A stretch of 64,000 nt of DNA from Candidatus Peribacteria bacterium (GCA_023038255.1 CP082927.1:634146-698145), one strand, 5' to 3'; shown: positions 15,949-24,590, numbered from the stretch's first letter. Notes: generated by a model not told the origin, from the sequence alone. Made by a program: numbers and translations.

Positions 15949-17970
15949 ATGGCAGAGACACCCGTGTCCGTCGATGGCCTCACTCCACAGCCCGTTGAGC
16001 CGTTGCCTCCGACACCTCCGTCCGCCCCCACTCCTGCGCCACAGCAAATGTCTGATGCAGCAAAGAAGATCGAGAAAATGCTGCTGATGGGTGCCGGTAT
16101 TGCCTATGCCCTCTACATTCTGTGGTCGTTCGCGCTCATGGCCATCCTGCCGTCGTCTGACCAGGCCATGCGTTCTTTGGTGCTCGTTGGACTGCTGAGT
16201 ATGGCGATCGGTGGTTTCGTCTTCGTGATTGCAGGAGCCGCGCTCCTCATGCGCATTGCGCAGTCTCACGTTGTGGGAAACACCCGCCAGAACGCCCTCA
16301 TCCGTCTGGTGATTTTTGTCATTCCAGGATTAATCCTGAGTGCGTTCACCGCCTTCATGATTTCCCGCGAACCGGGCATCAGTATTGATATCACCAAGCC
16401 CACCACCAGCCAGGAAATGGTCGCACCGGTCTCCATGAACTTCAGTGTCGAAAAAGCTGTCGCTGTCCTTGCCACCCGTGGATTCAGACCTGTGACATAC
16501 AAATGGGACTTAAACGGCGACCGCAAAGCGGATCAGGAAACTGTTGTCCCGACTCTCACCGCGACCTATGACCGCGAAGGTGCCTACACACTATCTGTAA
16601 CCATGACCGCCGCAGACGGCAGCACGCGCACAGCAGGAAGGCGCTTCACCATCCTCACGGCAGTCTTTGGGGTCTCCCCGTCTATTCCCATTGTCGAAAA
16701 ACCGGTGGTCTTCAGTATTGCCTCCCTCGTGAAAGATCCGACCGGACTTGCAAACGTGCAGTGGGATTTTGAGAGTGATGGCAAAGTCGACTCCGAAGGA
16801 AAAACACTCCAGGCAACCTACACGTATTTCAAAACAGGCACCTACACCGTCACCGTTCTCATTGAGCTTGTGAATAAAACGCAGGCCACCTACAAGCGCA
16901 CCATTACTGTGCAGGAACCGCAGCCATTGCCGTTCCCGGTCACACTGGAACACGAACCGTCTCTTTTGATTGGTTCTCCGCCTTTTGCAGCCCTCTTCAG
17001 TATTCAGACCACCACCCCCGTCGCAGATGTACAGTGGGATTTTGGGGATGGCCAGCAGGGAAGCGGCATGCGCGTCGCACACACGTTCTCTGAAAATGGA
17101 AACTACGCCATTGAAGCAAAAGTCCGCTCCGAAAGCGGCGCTGTTGCCACTCTCAACACAGCTGTGCAGGTCGTGGATCAGCTCAGTCTTCCGGATCTCT
17201 CGTTTGAAGGATCACCAAAACCACAGGGCGATACCATTCAGGGCGAAGTGCCGCTCACATTGAATCTCACCCCCAGTACGAAAACCGCGTTTGTGGAATT
17301 CAACTGGGAAGCACCGGATGCGACCGAAGTCGGTTCTACAAAGACGAATCTCCAGGCCATTTACCGCCGTGATGGCACGTACACGCTCACACTCGTCGCA
17401 CAGGATCTGAATAATCACGTCCTGCGTAAAACATTCAAAGTGATTGCCAAGCAGCCCTCTGCACTCGTCTCGATCGCCATGAATCCGGAGACTGGCCTTG
17501 CTCCGCTCAAAGTAAGTTTCGATGCATCGGAAACAAGCATCCCCGGAGACGACGTAACGGGATTCATCTGGAACTTTGGAGATGGCACGCCGGAAGTCAC
17601 GCAAGGCGCCAGAGTCACGCACACCTACACCATTCCAAAGACTTATACGATCGGCCTCACAGTCCAGACCGCCGCCGGTAAATCCCACCGCGCAACGTCG
17701 TCACTCGTTGTCCGTGCTCCTGTCTTGCTTGCATGTATGACACGCAGCAAAGAGAACATTCAAGCAGGCAGCTCCGTCCAGTTCTACTCAGCCTGTACCA
17801 CGGGCTCCCCGAAAAACTACCTCTGGGACTTTGGAGACGGCGCACAGTCATCCGATGCCAACCCCGTTCACCTCTACGCCGAACCCGGTGACTACACCGT
17901 AAAATTGATTATTGATGACGGAGCCGGTCACGAAAACTCGACTTCTACCTCTCTCACCGTTCTCCCATGA
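15949..17970 (+). CDS. PKD-repeat surface protein with three membrane helices
   Basis: 673 residues. A Pro-rich cytoplasmic N-terminus is followed by three hydrophobic segments (about residues 45-70, 85-105 and 120-142) and then an extracellular region with about six PKD-like repeats. Their cores read YKWDLNGDRKAD, VQWDFESDG, VQWDFGDGQ, FNWEAPDAT, FIWNFGDGT and YLWDFGDGA, each ending in a YT-T/N-Y-x-V strand. PKD domains serve as adhesive or spacing modules. A 28-aa gene overlaps the stop by ATGA. Confidence 0.85.
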   Translation: MAETPVSVDGLTPQPVEPLPPTPPSAPTPAPQQMSDAAKKIEKMLLMGAGIAYALYILWSFALMAILPSSDQAMRSLVLVGLLSMAIGGFVFVIAGAALLMRIAQSHVVGNTRQNALIRLVIFVIPGLILSAFTAFMISREPGISIDITKPTTSQEMVAPVSMNFSVEKAVAVLATRGFRPVTYKWDLNGDRKADQETVVPTLTATYDREGAYTLSVTMTAADGSTRTAGRRFTILTAVFGVSPSIPIVEKPVVFSIASLVKDPTGLANVQWDFESDGKVDSEGKTLQATYTYFKTGTYTVTVLIELVNKTQATYKRTITVQEPQPLPFPVTLEHEPSLLIGSPPFAALFSIQTTTPVADVQWDFGDGQQGSGMRVAHTFSENGNYAIEAKVRSESGAVATLNTAVQVVDQLSLPDLSFEGSPKPQGDTIQGEVPLTLNLTPSTKTAFVEFNWEAPDATEVGSTKTNLQAIYRRDGTYTLTLVAQDLNNHVLRKTFKVIAKQPSALVSIAMNPETGLAPLKVSFDASETSIPGDDVTGFIWNFGDGTPEVTQGARVTHTYTIPKTYTIGLTVQTAAGKSHRATSSLVVRAPVLLACMTRSKENIQAGSSVQFYSACTTGSPKNYLWDFGDGAQSSDANPVHLYAEPGDYTVKLIIDDGAGHENSTSTSLTVLP

Positions 17971-18053
17971 AACAGAAGCAAATTGTCCGTGTTGTTGCCG
18001 TCCTTGGCCTACTCGCCATTGTGTTAAGTGCTATTTTGCCGGCATTCGCCTAA
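17967..18053 (+). CDS. Micro-protein of 28 aa, hydrophobic
   Basis: ATGA overlap with the PKD gene, then MKQKQIVRVVAVLGLLAIVL and ending SAILPAFA before TAA. It has a basic N-terminus, one hydrophobic helix and an AFA end. It could be a single-pass micro-protein, or a signal-like peptide with nothing behind it. Exact stop-start coupling and codon use like the neighbours argue that it is translated. Function unknown. Confidence 0.55.
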   Translation: MKQKQIVRVVAVLGLLAIVLSAILPAFA

Positions 18054-18054
18054 A

Positions 18055-18091
18055 TGATGGGTTATGAGTTATGGGTAATGGGTTATGGGGA
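18055..18091. repeat. GGGTTATG-type heptad repeat
   Basis: Four imperfect copies of a GGGTTATGA-like unit in the short gap before truB. Reverse complement of the TAACCCA/TAACCTA family seen at 903-940, 50477-50590 and 63951-63979. Confidence 0.5.
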
Positions 18092-18149
18092 CGACGATGA
18101 AGTGCTCTAATCTCTGGCAAAATGAGGCCAAAATCTATAGTCTCCTCCC

Positions 18150-19010
18150 ATGCGTCACGGCTTCATTTTGATCGATAAACCAGTCGGCCCCACCAGCCAC
18201 GATATTGTGCAAACCGTGCGCAATGTTTTGCATGAATCCAAAGCAGGACACCTGGGCACCCTCGACCCGGCAGCCTCTGGTCTGATGGTCGTGGCAGTCG
18301 GTGCAAAGGCACTCAAGGTGATTGAATTTTTCAATCACCTCACCAAAGAATACGAAGCAACGGTCACCTTCGGCGCCGTCAGCAGCACCTACGACCGCGA
18401 AGGCAGCATCGAAAAATATCCCATCAAACCCGGCGTCCCGGAACCGGACCACATTGCCGTCCGCCGCATGATTGAAGAGCGTTTCGTTGGGCGTATATCG
18501 CAAACTCCTCCCGCACACTCCGCGGTCCATGTAGACGGTCAGCGCGCATACGATCTCGCACGGCAGGGGATCGAGGTGCAGATGCCCAAGCGCGAGGTGG
18601 AAATCTCCGCGTGCGATATTGTCTCCTACACCTACCCATCACTCGTCCTGCGCGTTGCCTGTGGCTCCGGTACGTACATCCGCTCCCTCGCACATGACCT
18701 GGGACAGTTACTCCGGGTCGGTGGGTACCTGGAAGCGTTGCGCCGGACGAAAGTAGGGAACTGGGACGTGAAGCAGGCCGTCAAACCCGACGCAGCCGTC
18801 TGGTCCGATGTCATCCCGCTGAAAGACATTCTGAAAGATTTTGTGTCAGTTGAATTGGACACAGAGCAGGCTGCGGCCATCTCCCTCGGAAAGAAAATCC
18901 CCCTCATCATCCAGCCAAACACCGTCGCCTGGTCCGAAGGCCTCCCCATAGCCATTCTGGTTCCTTCTAGTGATAATCCGGAAACGGCGCATGCGCGGAA
19001 GGTTCTCTAA
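18150..19010 (+). CDS. truB: tRNA pseudouridine-55 synthase TruB
   Basis: Converts U55 in the T-loop of tRNAs to pseudouridine. 286 residues. It begins with GFILIDKPVGPTSHD and carries the catalytic aspartate motif GHLGTLDPAASGLM, the YEATVTFG strand, and the VACGSGTYIRSLAHDLG motif that binds the target. The C-terminal region lacks a clear PUA domain. TATAGT (18136-18141) ends 8 bp before ATG, the leaderless layout seen throughout. It is followed by tRNA-Lys. Confidence 0.97.
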   Translation: MRHGFILIDKPVGPTSHDIVQTVRNVLHESKAGHLGTLDPAASGLMVVAVGAKALKVIEFFNHLTKEYEATVTFGAVSSTYDREGSIEKYPIKPGVPEPDHIAVRRMIEERFVGRISQTPPAHSAVHVDGQRAYDLARQGIEVQMPKREVEISACDIVSYTYPSLVLRVACGSGTYIRSLAHDLGQLLRVGGYLEALRRTKVGNWDVKQAVKPDAAVWSDVIPLKDILKDFVSVELDTEQAAAISLGKKIPLIIQPNTVAWSEGLPIAILVPSSDNPETAHARKVL

Positions 19011-19126
19011 AGAAGCTTTGCGCAGAACAGGTCTTTTGCTATCCTATCGCGGTCCGATCATTGGATCGGCATTCGTTTTCAAGTTTACATACCCTACTTC
19101 GCTCTCTGGAGCTTCGCGGGGCGCGT

Positions 19127-19202
19127 GGATCGGTAGCTCAGTCGGTAGAGCAGTTGCCTCTTAAGCAATTGGTCGCGGGTTCAAGTCCCGCCCGGTCCAC
19201 CA
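19127..19202 (+). tRNA. tRNA-Lys (anticodon CTT)
   Basis: GGATCGG/CCGGTCC acceptor, discriminator A, encoded CCA; anticodon loop CTCTTAA gives CTT. 76 nt. An extended -10, TGCTATCCT, lies near 19037-19045 upstream. The AT-rich island starts immediately after the CCA, so this tRNA marks the left border of the acquired segment. Confidence 0.95.
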
Positions 19203-19213
19203 GAAAAATTTTA

Positions 19214-20179
19214 TTATAGTCTTACTATTTTTGTTTCATCTACATTTTTGATAGATGTAATATTAATTTCACTAGGAACAAAAATCATTGCTCTAGCTCT
19301 TTTTTGTGCAAAAAATTTCCTAATCAAATCTGGCCTATACTCAATAACTGTTTGCAAAATTATTAGATACGGAGGAAGGTCTTTTATTCTTACACCCTTT
19401 CCATTACTAGTTGCTTCCACGATCATTAATTTCATTTGATCAGGTGAAAGATTTAATGCTTTTAGTAATGTCTGAATATTTTTTGTTAAACCTATTATAT
19501 TCTCTGTTAAATCTTCTTTTAGCCATAATTCTTCAAGAATTTCTTTTAAAGAGAGTAAATCTTGAATTTCATCATTTTTCTTGTGCAATTCAGGAGAAGC
19601 GGCAATTTTATCGATTTCCTTAATTGACACTTCTGCATGTTCAAGCATGGCTTTAATTTGATAAGCAACTCTTGCCTTCGGCCAGCTAATATCATCAGTT
19701 TTATAAGTCAAATCATGAGTAGCAATTGTCCATGCATGTTGAAGATAAGTTTTTATCTGCAATTCAAAAATAATGTCATCTATAGGATCAGGACGTAAAG
19801 AAGGATTTTTTTTTATTTTAAGATATAACCTCAAATCATCAAAAATAAAAGAGCTTGGGGCTTTCTTTGTAAAATCTCTCTTTTCTGGGCGTTGATGTTG
19901 AATTTCAAACTTTTCACAAACTTTTTCAATAGCCTCATCTATTTCAGATGAATTTCTTACAACAAGTGTACAAGCAAAAAAATCTTCCAAGCTTCTAGGA
20001 TCTCCACCCCAAATGGATTCAACTTTAAGTGCAAAACTTTCAATCTTTTTTTGCCTACCTTCATAATGCCACTCTTTTTTACTCAATCCCTGCAAAAGAG
20101 CTCTAACTTTTTTTTCAAGCTGGATATTGCCTTCGACCTGCTGTTGATATGCATTTCTTAAAGATGCAGTAATTTTCAT
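19214..20179 (-). CDS. RelA/SpoT-like nucleotidyltransferase domain protein (divergent)
   Basis: 321 residues, no membrane segment. It shows the synthetase-fold pattern: GRQKKIESFALK at 41-52 (ATP-side R/K...S...K), LEDFFACTLVV at 64-74 aligning with the D-x-x-G-x-R motif, and FELQIKT at 138-144 followed by QHAW-x4-HDLTYK, aligning with E-x-Q-I-R-T and the helix after it. The aspartate and the E/Q pair are kept. The Arg of DxxGxR is Thr and the usual YxSxH is not seen, so specificity or activity may differ. The ~160-residue helical C-terminus is unassigned. It follows the DUF262 gene with a 1-bp gap. Family members make (p)ppGpp or pyrophosphorylate tRNA; here the function is inferred only at fold level. 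Confidence 0.7.
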   Translation of the reverse strand: MKITASLRNAYQQQVEGNIQLEKKVRALLQGLSKKEWHYEGRQKKIESFALKVESIWGGDPRSLEDFFACTLVVRNSSEIDEAIEKVCEKFEIQHQRPEKRDFTKKAPSSFIFDDLRLYLKIKKNPSLRPDPIDDIIFELQIKTYLQHAWTIATHDLTYKTDDISWPKARVAYQIKAMLEHAEVSIKEIDKIAASPELHKKNDEIQDLLSLKEILEELWLKEDLTENIIGLTKNIQTLLKALNLSPDQMKLMIVEATSNGKGVRIKDLPPYLIILQTVIEYRPDLIRKFFAQKRARAMIFVPSEINITSIKNVDETKIVRL

Positions 20180-20180
20180 A

Positions 20181-21230
20181 TTAATCTAATAAGGCACTTT
20201 TTAAGGCATCATATCTTGCTTTTCGTTGCTTGAAATCAGTGCTTGCACCACTTGTATTTACAAAATATTCATAAGCATTCTTATATGACGCGTCATGTGT
20301 TGCCAAAAAAGAATCAGCATCTTCTTCATTTTTAAATTCACTTACTTTATCTAGGAATTTTAAATAATTCTCCGCAATAACAGTATGATCTTCTGTAATA
20401 TTATTGAGAGTTAATACAGCCCAGAGCGTATAAAGATTGTAACCAGTCTTTATAAAATCAATACAACGATCATTTGAGTCAACCATATCTTCAATAATAG
20501 ATTTAATTGAAGATTTTTTTTCTTGATATGCTTCTTCATCAAATTCAATTCCTTCAATTGAATCAAGTTCGGAATAACGTTTATCTAAATAATCTTGATT
20601 AAAGCCTTCAATTTTATTATCAATAGTAATTAATAATAATTCAGACACCAATTGAACATCTCGCATTCTTCTAATATTTGCTTTGGTACTTAGTTTAATT
20701 TTTTCCCAAAAAGGAGCTAATGCTTCAGTTTCAGCTTCTTTTATAAACCACCCTTCATATCTTGCATGCCTTAATTCCTGCTCAACAAGCTTACGAGCAT
20801 TTCTATTAACACGATCAAAAACCTCATTTACTTCTTCGCCTGATGGAATATCTATATAATCAACTAATACAACGTAATCCCAAAATATTTTCTTATATTT
20901 TGAATCTAACTCACTGAACTTTTTACCATTTAAATTTGTGTCTCCAAAGTCTCTATCAATTGCTATTTCATCTTTAGTAAACATTATTATTGTTTGAATA
21001 CGTTGCTTACCGTCAACAACATTATATGTTGCAGAACCATTATCATCTTTATCTTGATGAAGAAAGATGGGAGGAAATGGATAATTTCTAAAAATAGTAT
21101 CCAAAAGAAATTTCCTATCTTTTGCAGTCCATACACTACGTCTCTGATAAGGGGGGTCGAGATTAAGTTTATTAAAATTAGACTGGTCTAAAAACCAAGA
21201 AATATCGTGTAATGTAGGTCTGCGTTCCAT
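20181..21230 (-). CDS. DUF262 (GmrSD-N/ParB-nuclease-like) protein
   Basis: 349 residues. DUF262 hallmarks are clear: PPYQRRSVW at 26-34, DGKQR at 73-77 (the ParB/Srx-like nucleotide-binding or nuclease motif), and FDRVNRNARKL at 138-148. The helical C-terminus resembles other stand-alone DUF262 proteins. No DUF1524 HNH domain is attached, unlike GmrSD or SspE. DUF262 proteins act in anti-phage defence, using NTPs to license a partner effector; the likely partner is the RelA/SpoT-like gene 1 bp downstream. TAAACT ends 6 bp before ATG. Confidence 0.85.
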   Translation of the reverse strand: MERRPTLHDISWFLDQSNFNKLNLDPPYQRRSVWTAKDRKFLLDTIFRNYPFPPIFLHQDKDDNGSATYNVVDGKQRIQTIIMFTKDEIAIDRDFGDTNLNGKKFSELDSKYKKIFWDYVVLVDYIDIPSGEEVNEVFDRVNRNARKLVEQELRHARYEGWFIKEAETEALAPFWEKIKLSTKANIRRMRDVQLVSELLLITIDNKIEGFNQDYLDKRYSELDSIEGIEFDEEAYQEKKSSIKSIIEDMVDSNDRCIDFIKTGYNLYTLWAVLTLNNITEDHTVIAENYLKFLDKVSEFKNEEDADSFLATHDASYKNAYEYFVNTSGASTDFKQRKARYDALKSALLD

Positions 21231-21306
21231 GCGTACAGTTTACCTAACTTTTATTTTTTTCAAATAGTTAAATAATGGTGATTTAGCAATTTCTCAAATA
21301 ACAGCA

Positions 21307-21327
21307 CACAATGTACAATTGTGAACA
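21307..21327 (+). promoter_or_regulatory. Methyltransferase promoter with operator-like palindrome
   Basis: CACAAT (21307-21312) and ATTGTG (21318-21323) form an inverted repeat with a 5-bp spacer. Inside it lies TACAAT (21314-21319), a -10 box ending 8 bp before the ATG. A protein bound to the palindrome would block transcription, fitting the tight control expected for a restriction-modification locus. Confidence 0.5.
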
Positions 21328-22887
21328 ATGATAGTTACAGCGCAAATAGGAAAATCAAAGGCTATTAAGCTTCCAAAATCGATTTTATACCAGGTAGAAG
21401 CTCTTAGAATTAGAGCTGCACTTGAAACAACTTCTGAAAAAAAATCTAGTCTAGGTCAATTTTTTACACCAGCACCAATTGCTCATTTATTAGCTTCAAT
21501 GTTCGAATTTAACAAATCCCATCTTTCCTTACTAGATGCAGGTGCAGGTGTTGGAAATCTTTCTATAGCTTGTATTCAAGAAATATGTAAAAGATCTTCC
21601 AAAACCAAGAGTATAAAACTAACTGCCTTTGAAGTTGATACAGAACTTTTAGCTTATTTAGAAGAAACATATAAAATTTGCGCCCTTCTATGTAAAAATC
21701 AAGGAATTAAATTTGAATATGAAATAATTAACTCAGATTTTATAAAAGATAGTGTTCAGAAATTACAACAGTCATCCGAGCAGCAATTATTTGACTGTGT
21801 AGTAATGAATCCTCCGTATAAGAAAATACATAGTCAGTCAGATATACGATTTTTACTGAGAGAAGTAGGAATCGAAACAGGGAATTTATACGCAGGATTC
21901 TTAGCAGTTGCTATGAAATTATTAAAGGCTGATGGTCAAATGGTTGCGATTACACCAAGAAGTTTTTGCAATGGTCCATATTTCCGTCCTTTCAGAGAAT
22001 TATTTTTGAAAAAGATGGCATTATCGAAAATTCACATTTTCGAATCTCGTAAAGATGCATTTAAAGAAGATGCAGTACTACAAGAAAATATTATATTTAG
22101 CGCATTTAAAAACAGAGAGATTCCCTTTGTTCAAATTAGTTCGAGTAATAAATCAGTTGACGCAATCAACTCATCAAGAGAAATACCTTACTCAAAGGTA
22201 ATTAATCCAAATGATCCTGAAATGTTTATACATATAATACCGAACGAAATTGGTGATTGGGCTTCAAAAAATATGAACTACTTTAATTCCTCTTTATCAA
22301 ATTTAGGACTTAAAGTATCAACAGGAAAAGTTGTGGATTTCCGTGCAAAAGAATTTTTAAGAGGTATGCCTGAATCAGATACAGTTCCTCTAATTTTTCC
22401 AACTCATTTTAGTGAAGGAAAAATACATTGGCCAAAAATGAATTCTAAAAAGCCGAATGCAATTATTCGAAATATCAATACTGAACCTTCATTGATTAGC
22501 AATGAGAGATATGTGATCGTAAAACGTTTTTCTTCAAAAGAAGAAAAGCGCCGAATCGTTGCGGTCATTTATGAACCATCTTTTACGAAAGCTGACCTAA
22601 TTGGTTTTGAAAACCATTTAAATTATTTCCATATGAATGGAGTAGGTTTGGACGAGAATTTAGCTAAAGGAATATTTGTATTTCTTAATTCAACTCTAGT
22701 TGATACTTATTTCCGACTTTTTAACGGTCATACACAAGTTAATGCCACTGATCTAAACAGCATTAAATACCCATCATTAGAAGAACTTAGAACTCTAGGT
22801 AAAAAAACTCCATTCCCTATATCCCAAGAAACAATTGATGCTCTCGTGCAAAAAGAGTTACTTAACAAGAAAATTGCGCTACTATAA
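21328..22887 (+). CDS. Type II adenine-N6 DNA methyltransferase (BsuBI/PstI-like)
   Basis: 519 residues. AdoMet-binding motif I is DAGAGVGNLS at 70-79, preceded by GQFFTP at 43-48; catalytic motif IV is NPPY at 161-164. The large C-terminal target-recognition region ends in HTQVNATDLNSIKYPS, typical of gamma-class enzymes such as M.BsuBI and M.PstI. It protects host DNA from the partner endonuclease 18 bp downstream. The CTGCAG target is inferred from family membership only. The sequence is AT-rich and clearly foreign. The leaderless-type -10 suggests it is expressed with host signals. Confidence 0.92.
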   Translation: MIVTAQIGKSKAIKLPKSILYQVEALRIRAALETTSEKKSSLGQFFTPAPIAHLLASMFEFNKSHLSLLDAGAGVGNLSIACIQEICKRSSKTKSIKLTAFEVDTELLAYLEETYKICALLCKNQGIKFEYEIINSDFIKDSVQKLQQSSEQQLFDCVVMNPPYKKIHSQSDIRFLLREVGIETGNLYAGFLAVAMKLLKADGQMVAITPRSFCNGPYFRPFRELFLKKMALSKIHIFESRKDAFKEDAVLQENIIFSAFKNREIPFVQISSSNKSVDAINSSREIPYSKVINPNDPEMFIHIIPNEIGDWASKNMNYFNSSLSNLGLKVSTGKVVDFRAKEFLRGMPESDTVPLIFPTHFSEGKIHWPKMNSKKPNAIIRNINTEPSLISNERYVIVKRFSSKEEKRRIVAVIYEPSFTKADLIGFENHLNYFHMNGVGLDENLAKGIFVFLNSTLVDTYFRLFNGHTQVNATDLNSIKYPSLEELRTLGKKTPFPISQETIDALVQKELLNKKIALL

Positions 22888-22905
22888 ACGAGCCCTATAG
22901 CTCAA

Positions 22906-23844
22906 ATGAAACATATTCAAGAAGCACTGGCTATACTCGAACAGCTAGAATTACCTAGAGAGCAGCAGAATGAACGTTCTGCTTTAACTTTATTAGCATT
23001 GCTTGATATAAAGCCAAAAAATTCATGGGATGAAGCGAATAATCCATTGTGCGGCATTACTCCAATGATGGAATTCTTTGCTAAATATTACAAAAAAAAA
23101 TATAAGCCAAACACTAGAGAAACTGTGAGAAGACAGAGTGTTCATCAATTTATTGAAGCTGGCTTAATCACTGCAAATCCAGACAAGCCTGATCGGCCAG
23201 TAAATAGTCCTAAAGCAGTGTATCAGATTGATCCAACAGTTCTTGAGCTTCTTAAAACTTATGGAACAAAAGAGTGGGGAAATAATCTAACTGTATATCT
23301 AAGCATCATTGAAACATTGAAAAAACGTTACGCACGAGAGAGAAAGATGAATCGCATCCCAGTAAAACTTGCAGCCGGAAAAACAATAACTCTATCTCCA
23401 GGTGGGCAAAATATTTTAGTTAAGCAAATAATTGAAGAATTTGCATCTATTTATACACCAAATGGCAAACTAGTTTATGTTGGTGATACTGAAGAAAAAT
23501 TTGCTTATTATGATGAAAAGTTGATTGCAAACTTAAACATTACAGTTGAATCGCACGGTAAAATGCCAGATGTTATTTTGTATCACGTTGAAAAAAATTG
23601 GCTTATTCTTATTGAAGCTGTTACATCACATGGACCTGTAGATGGAAAAAGAAGAGATGAATTGAAGCGATTATTTAGCTCCTCAAAAGCTGGTTTAGTT
23701 TTTGTAACTTCATTTTTAACCCGTAAAGCCATGGTTAAATATTTGAGTAATATTTCTTGGGAATCTGAAGTATGGATTGCAGAAGAACCTACACATTTAA
23801 TTCACTTTAATGGTGATAGGTTTTTAGGACCATATACAAATTGA
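22906..23844 (+). CDS. BsuBI/PstI-family type II restriction endonuclease
   Basis: 312 residues. The N-terminal ~140 residues are a helical winged-helix-like domain (TRETVRRQSVHQFIEAGLI). The C-terminal nuclease part contains GKMPDVIL (218-225) and LILIEAVTSHGPVDGKR (233-249), the conserved PD...E...K-like core of the BsuBI_PstI_RE family. It cleaves unmethylated sites, probably CTGCAG. Co-directional with the methyltransferase. The C-terminus FLGPYTN matches the family end, and the gene looks intact. Confidence 0.93.
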   Translation: MKHIQEALAILEQLELPREQQNERSALTLLALLDIKPKNSWDEANNPLCGITPMMEFFAKYYKKKYKPNTRETVRRQSVHQFIEAGLITANPDKPDRPVNSPKAVYQIDPTVLELLKTYGTKEWGNNLTVYLSIIETLKKRYARERKMNRIPVKLAAGKTITLSPGGQNILVKQIIEEFASIYTPNGKLVYVGDTEEKFAYYDEKLIANLNITVESHGKMPDVILYHVEKNWLILIEAVTSHGPVDGKRRDELKRLFSSSKAGLVFVTSFLTRKAMVKYLSNISWESEVWIAEEPTHLIHFNGDRFLGPYTN

Positions 23845-23852
23845 CATACGGA

Positions 23853-24590
23853 TCACCCCTCCACCTCCTCCTGAATCCCCTTAATAATCTCCTGCACCCG
23901 CTTCGTCGCAGCTTCTTTCTCTTCCGCACTCAACTTTGCCGTCACCGGACCAATCACTTCCTGCGCCTTTGTATCGCCAAGGATTCCCGCAACCGTGAAC
24001 CACGAATACGCTTCCATGTTGTTCAGGGCTGCACCTTCTCCTTTCGCATACATGACGCCAAGGTTGAACGCAGCATCGGCAAAGCCTTTCTCTGCAGAGG
24101 ACTTGAAGTAGTTCATTGCGCGCTTCATGTCGATGGTGACGCCTTCGCCGCGGTAAAACATGACGCCGAGGTTATATTCCGCACGGTCGCTACCGTTTTT
24201 TGCGGCTTTGTCGAACCACTGGCGGGCTTTTGCGTAGTCCTGGGGGAGATCGAGTCCGTCGTAGTAGGAAATACCAAGGTTGAACTGGGAGCGCAGGTCG
24301 CCTTGTGCGGCTGCTTTCTCCAGCCACTGCACACCTTTGGCCATATCTTTCGGTACTTCAATTCCTTCCATGTACATGCTTCCCACTTCAAACTGCGCAT
24401 CAGCATTGCCTGCGTCTGCGAGTGCCATCAGCATTTCTTTCGTCATCACCTGACCGGTGCCGGTTGCAGTATCGATCGTCGCACCCGTGCCGGTGTTTGT
24501 GCCGCTACCCGTTTGTGGGTCGGTCACAGAACCTGAACAGGCTGCGAGAAAAAGGCTAAGGACGAGGCTGAGGGTGAGTGTGGAACGCAT
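23853..24590 (-). CDS. Sel1-repeat lipoprotein
   Basis: 245 residues. The signal peptide MRSTLTLSLVLSLFLAAC carries a lipobox, followed by a Gly/Thr-rich linker and then about five Sel1 (TPR-like) repeats: ALADAGNADAQFEVGSMYMEG, LEKAAAQGDLRSQFNLGISY, FDKAAKNGSDRAEYNLGVMF, FKSSAEKGFADAAFNLGVMY, FTVAGILGDTKAQEVI. It is a protein-protein interaction scaffold on the outer membrane face. An extended -10, TGCTAGACT, ends 6 bp before the ATG. Convergent with the island's restriction gene. Confidence 0.92.
   Translation of the reverse strand: MRSTLTLSLVLSLFLAACSGSVTDPQTGSGTNTGTGATIDTATGTGQVMTKEMLMALADAGNADAQFEVGSMYMEGIEVPKDMAKGVQWLEKAAAQGDLRSQFNLGISYYDGLDLPQDYAKARQWFDKAAKNGSDRAEYNLGVMFYRGEGVTIDMKRAMNYFKSSAEKGFADAAFNLGVMYAKGEGAALNNMEAYSWFTVAGILGDTKAQEVIGPVTAKLSAEEKEAATKRVQEIIKGIQEEVEG

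Larger units (their letters stand above)
19203..23845. other. AT-rich acquired defence island
   Basis: Base composition drops sharply just after tRNA-Lys and recovers at the stop of the restriction enzyme gene. Codons are A/T-ended (AAA, GAA, ATT, TTA), unlike both flanks. It contains four genes: a RelA/SpoT-like and a DUF262 gene on the minus strand, and a methyltransferase and restriction enzyme on the plus strand. No integrase, transposase or duplicated tRNA 3' end is visible at the right border, so the transfer mechanism is not apparent. Confidence 0.8.

Noticed and set aside
19127-19202. attL/attR duplication of the tRNA-Lys 3' end
   Set aside because: No second copy of the tRNA 3' end was found near the right border at about 23845 and no integrase is present.
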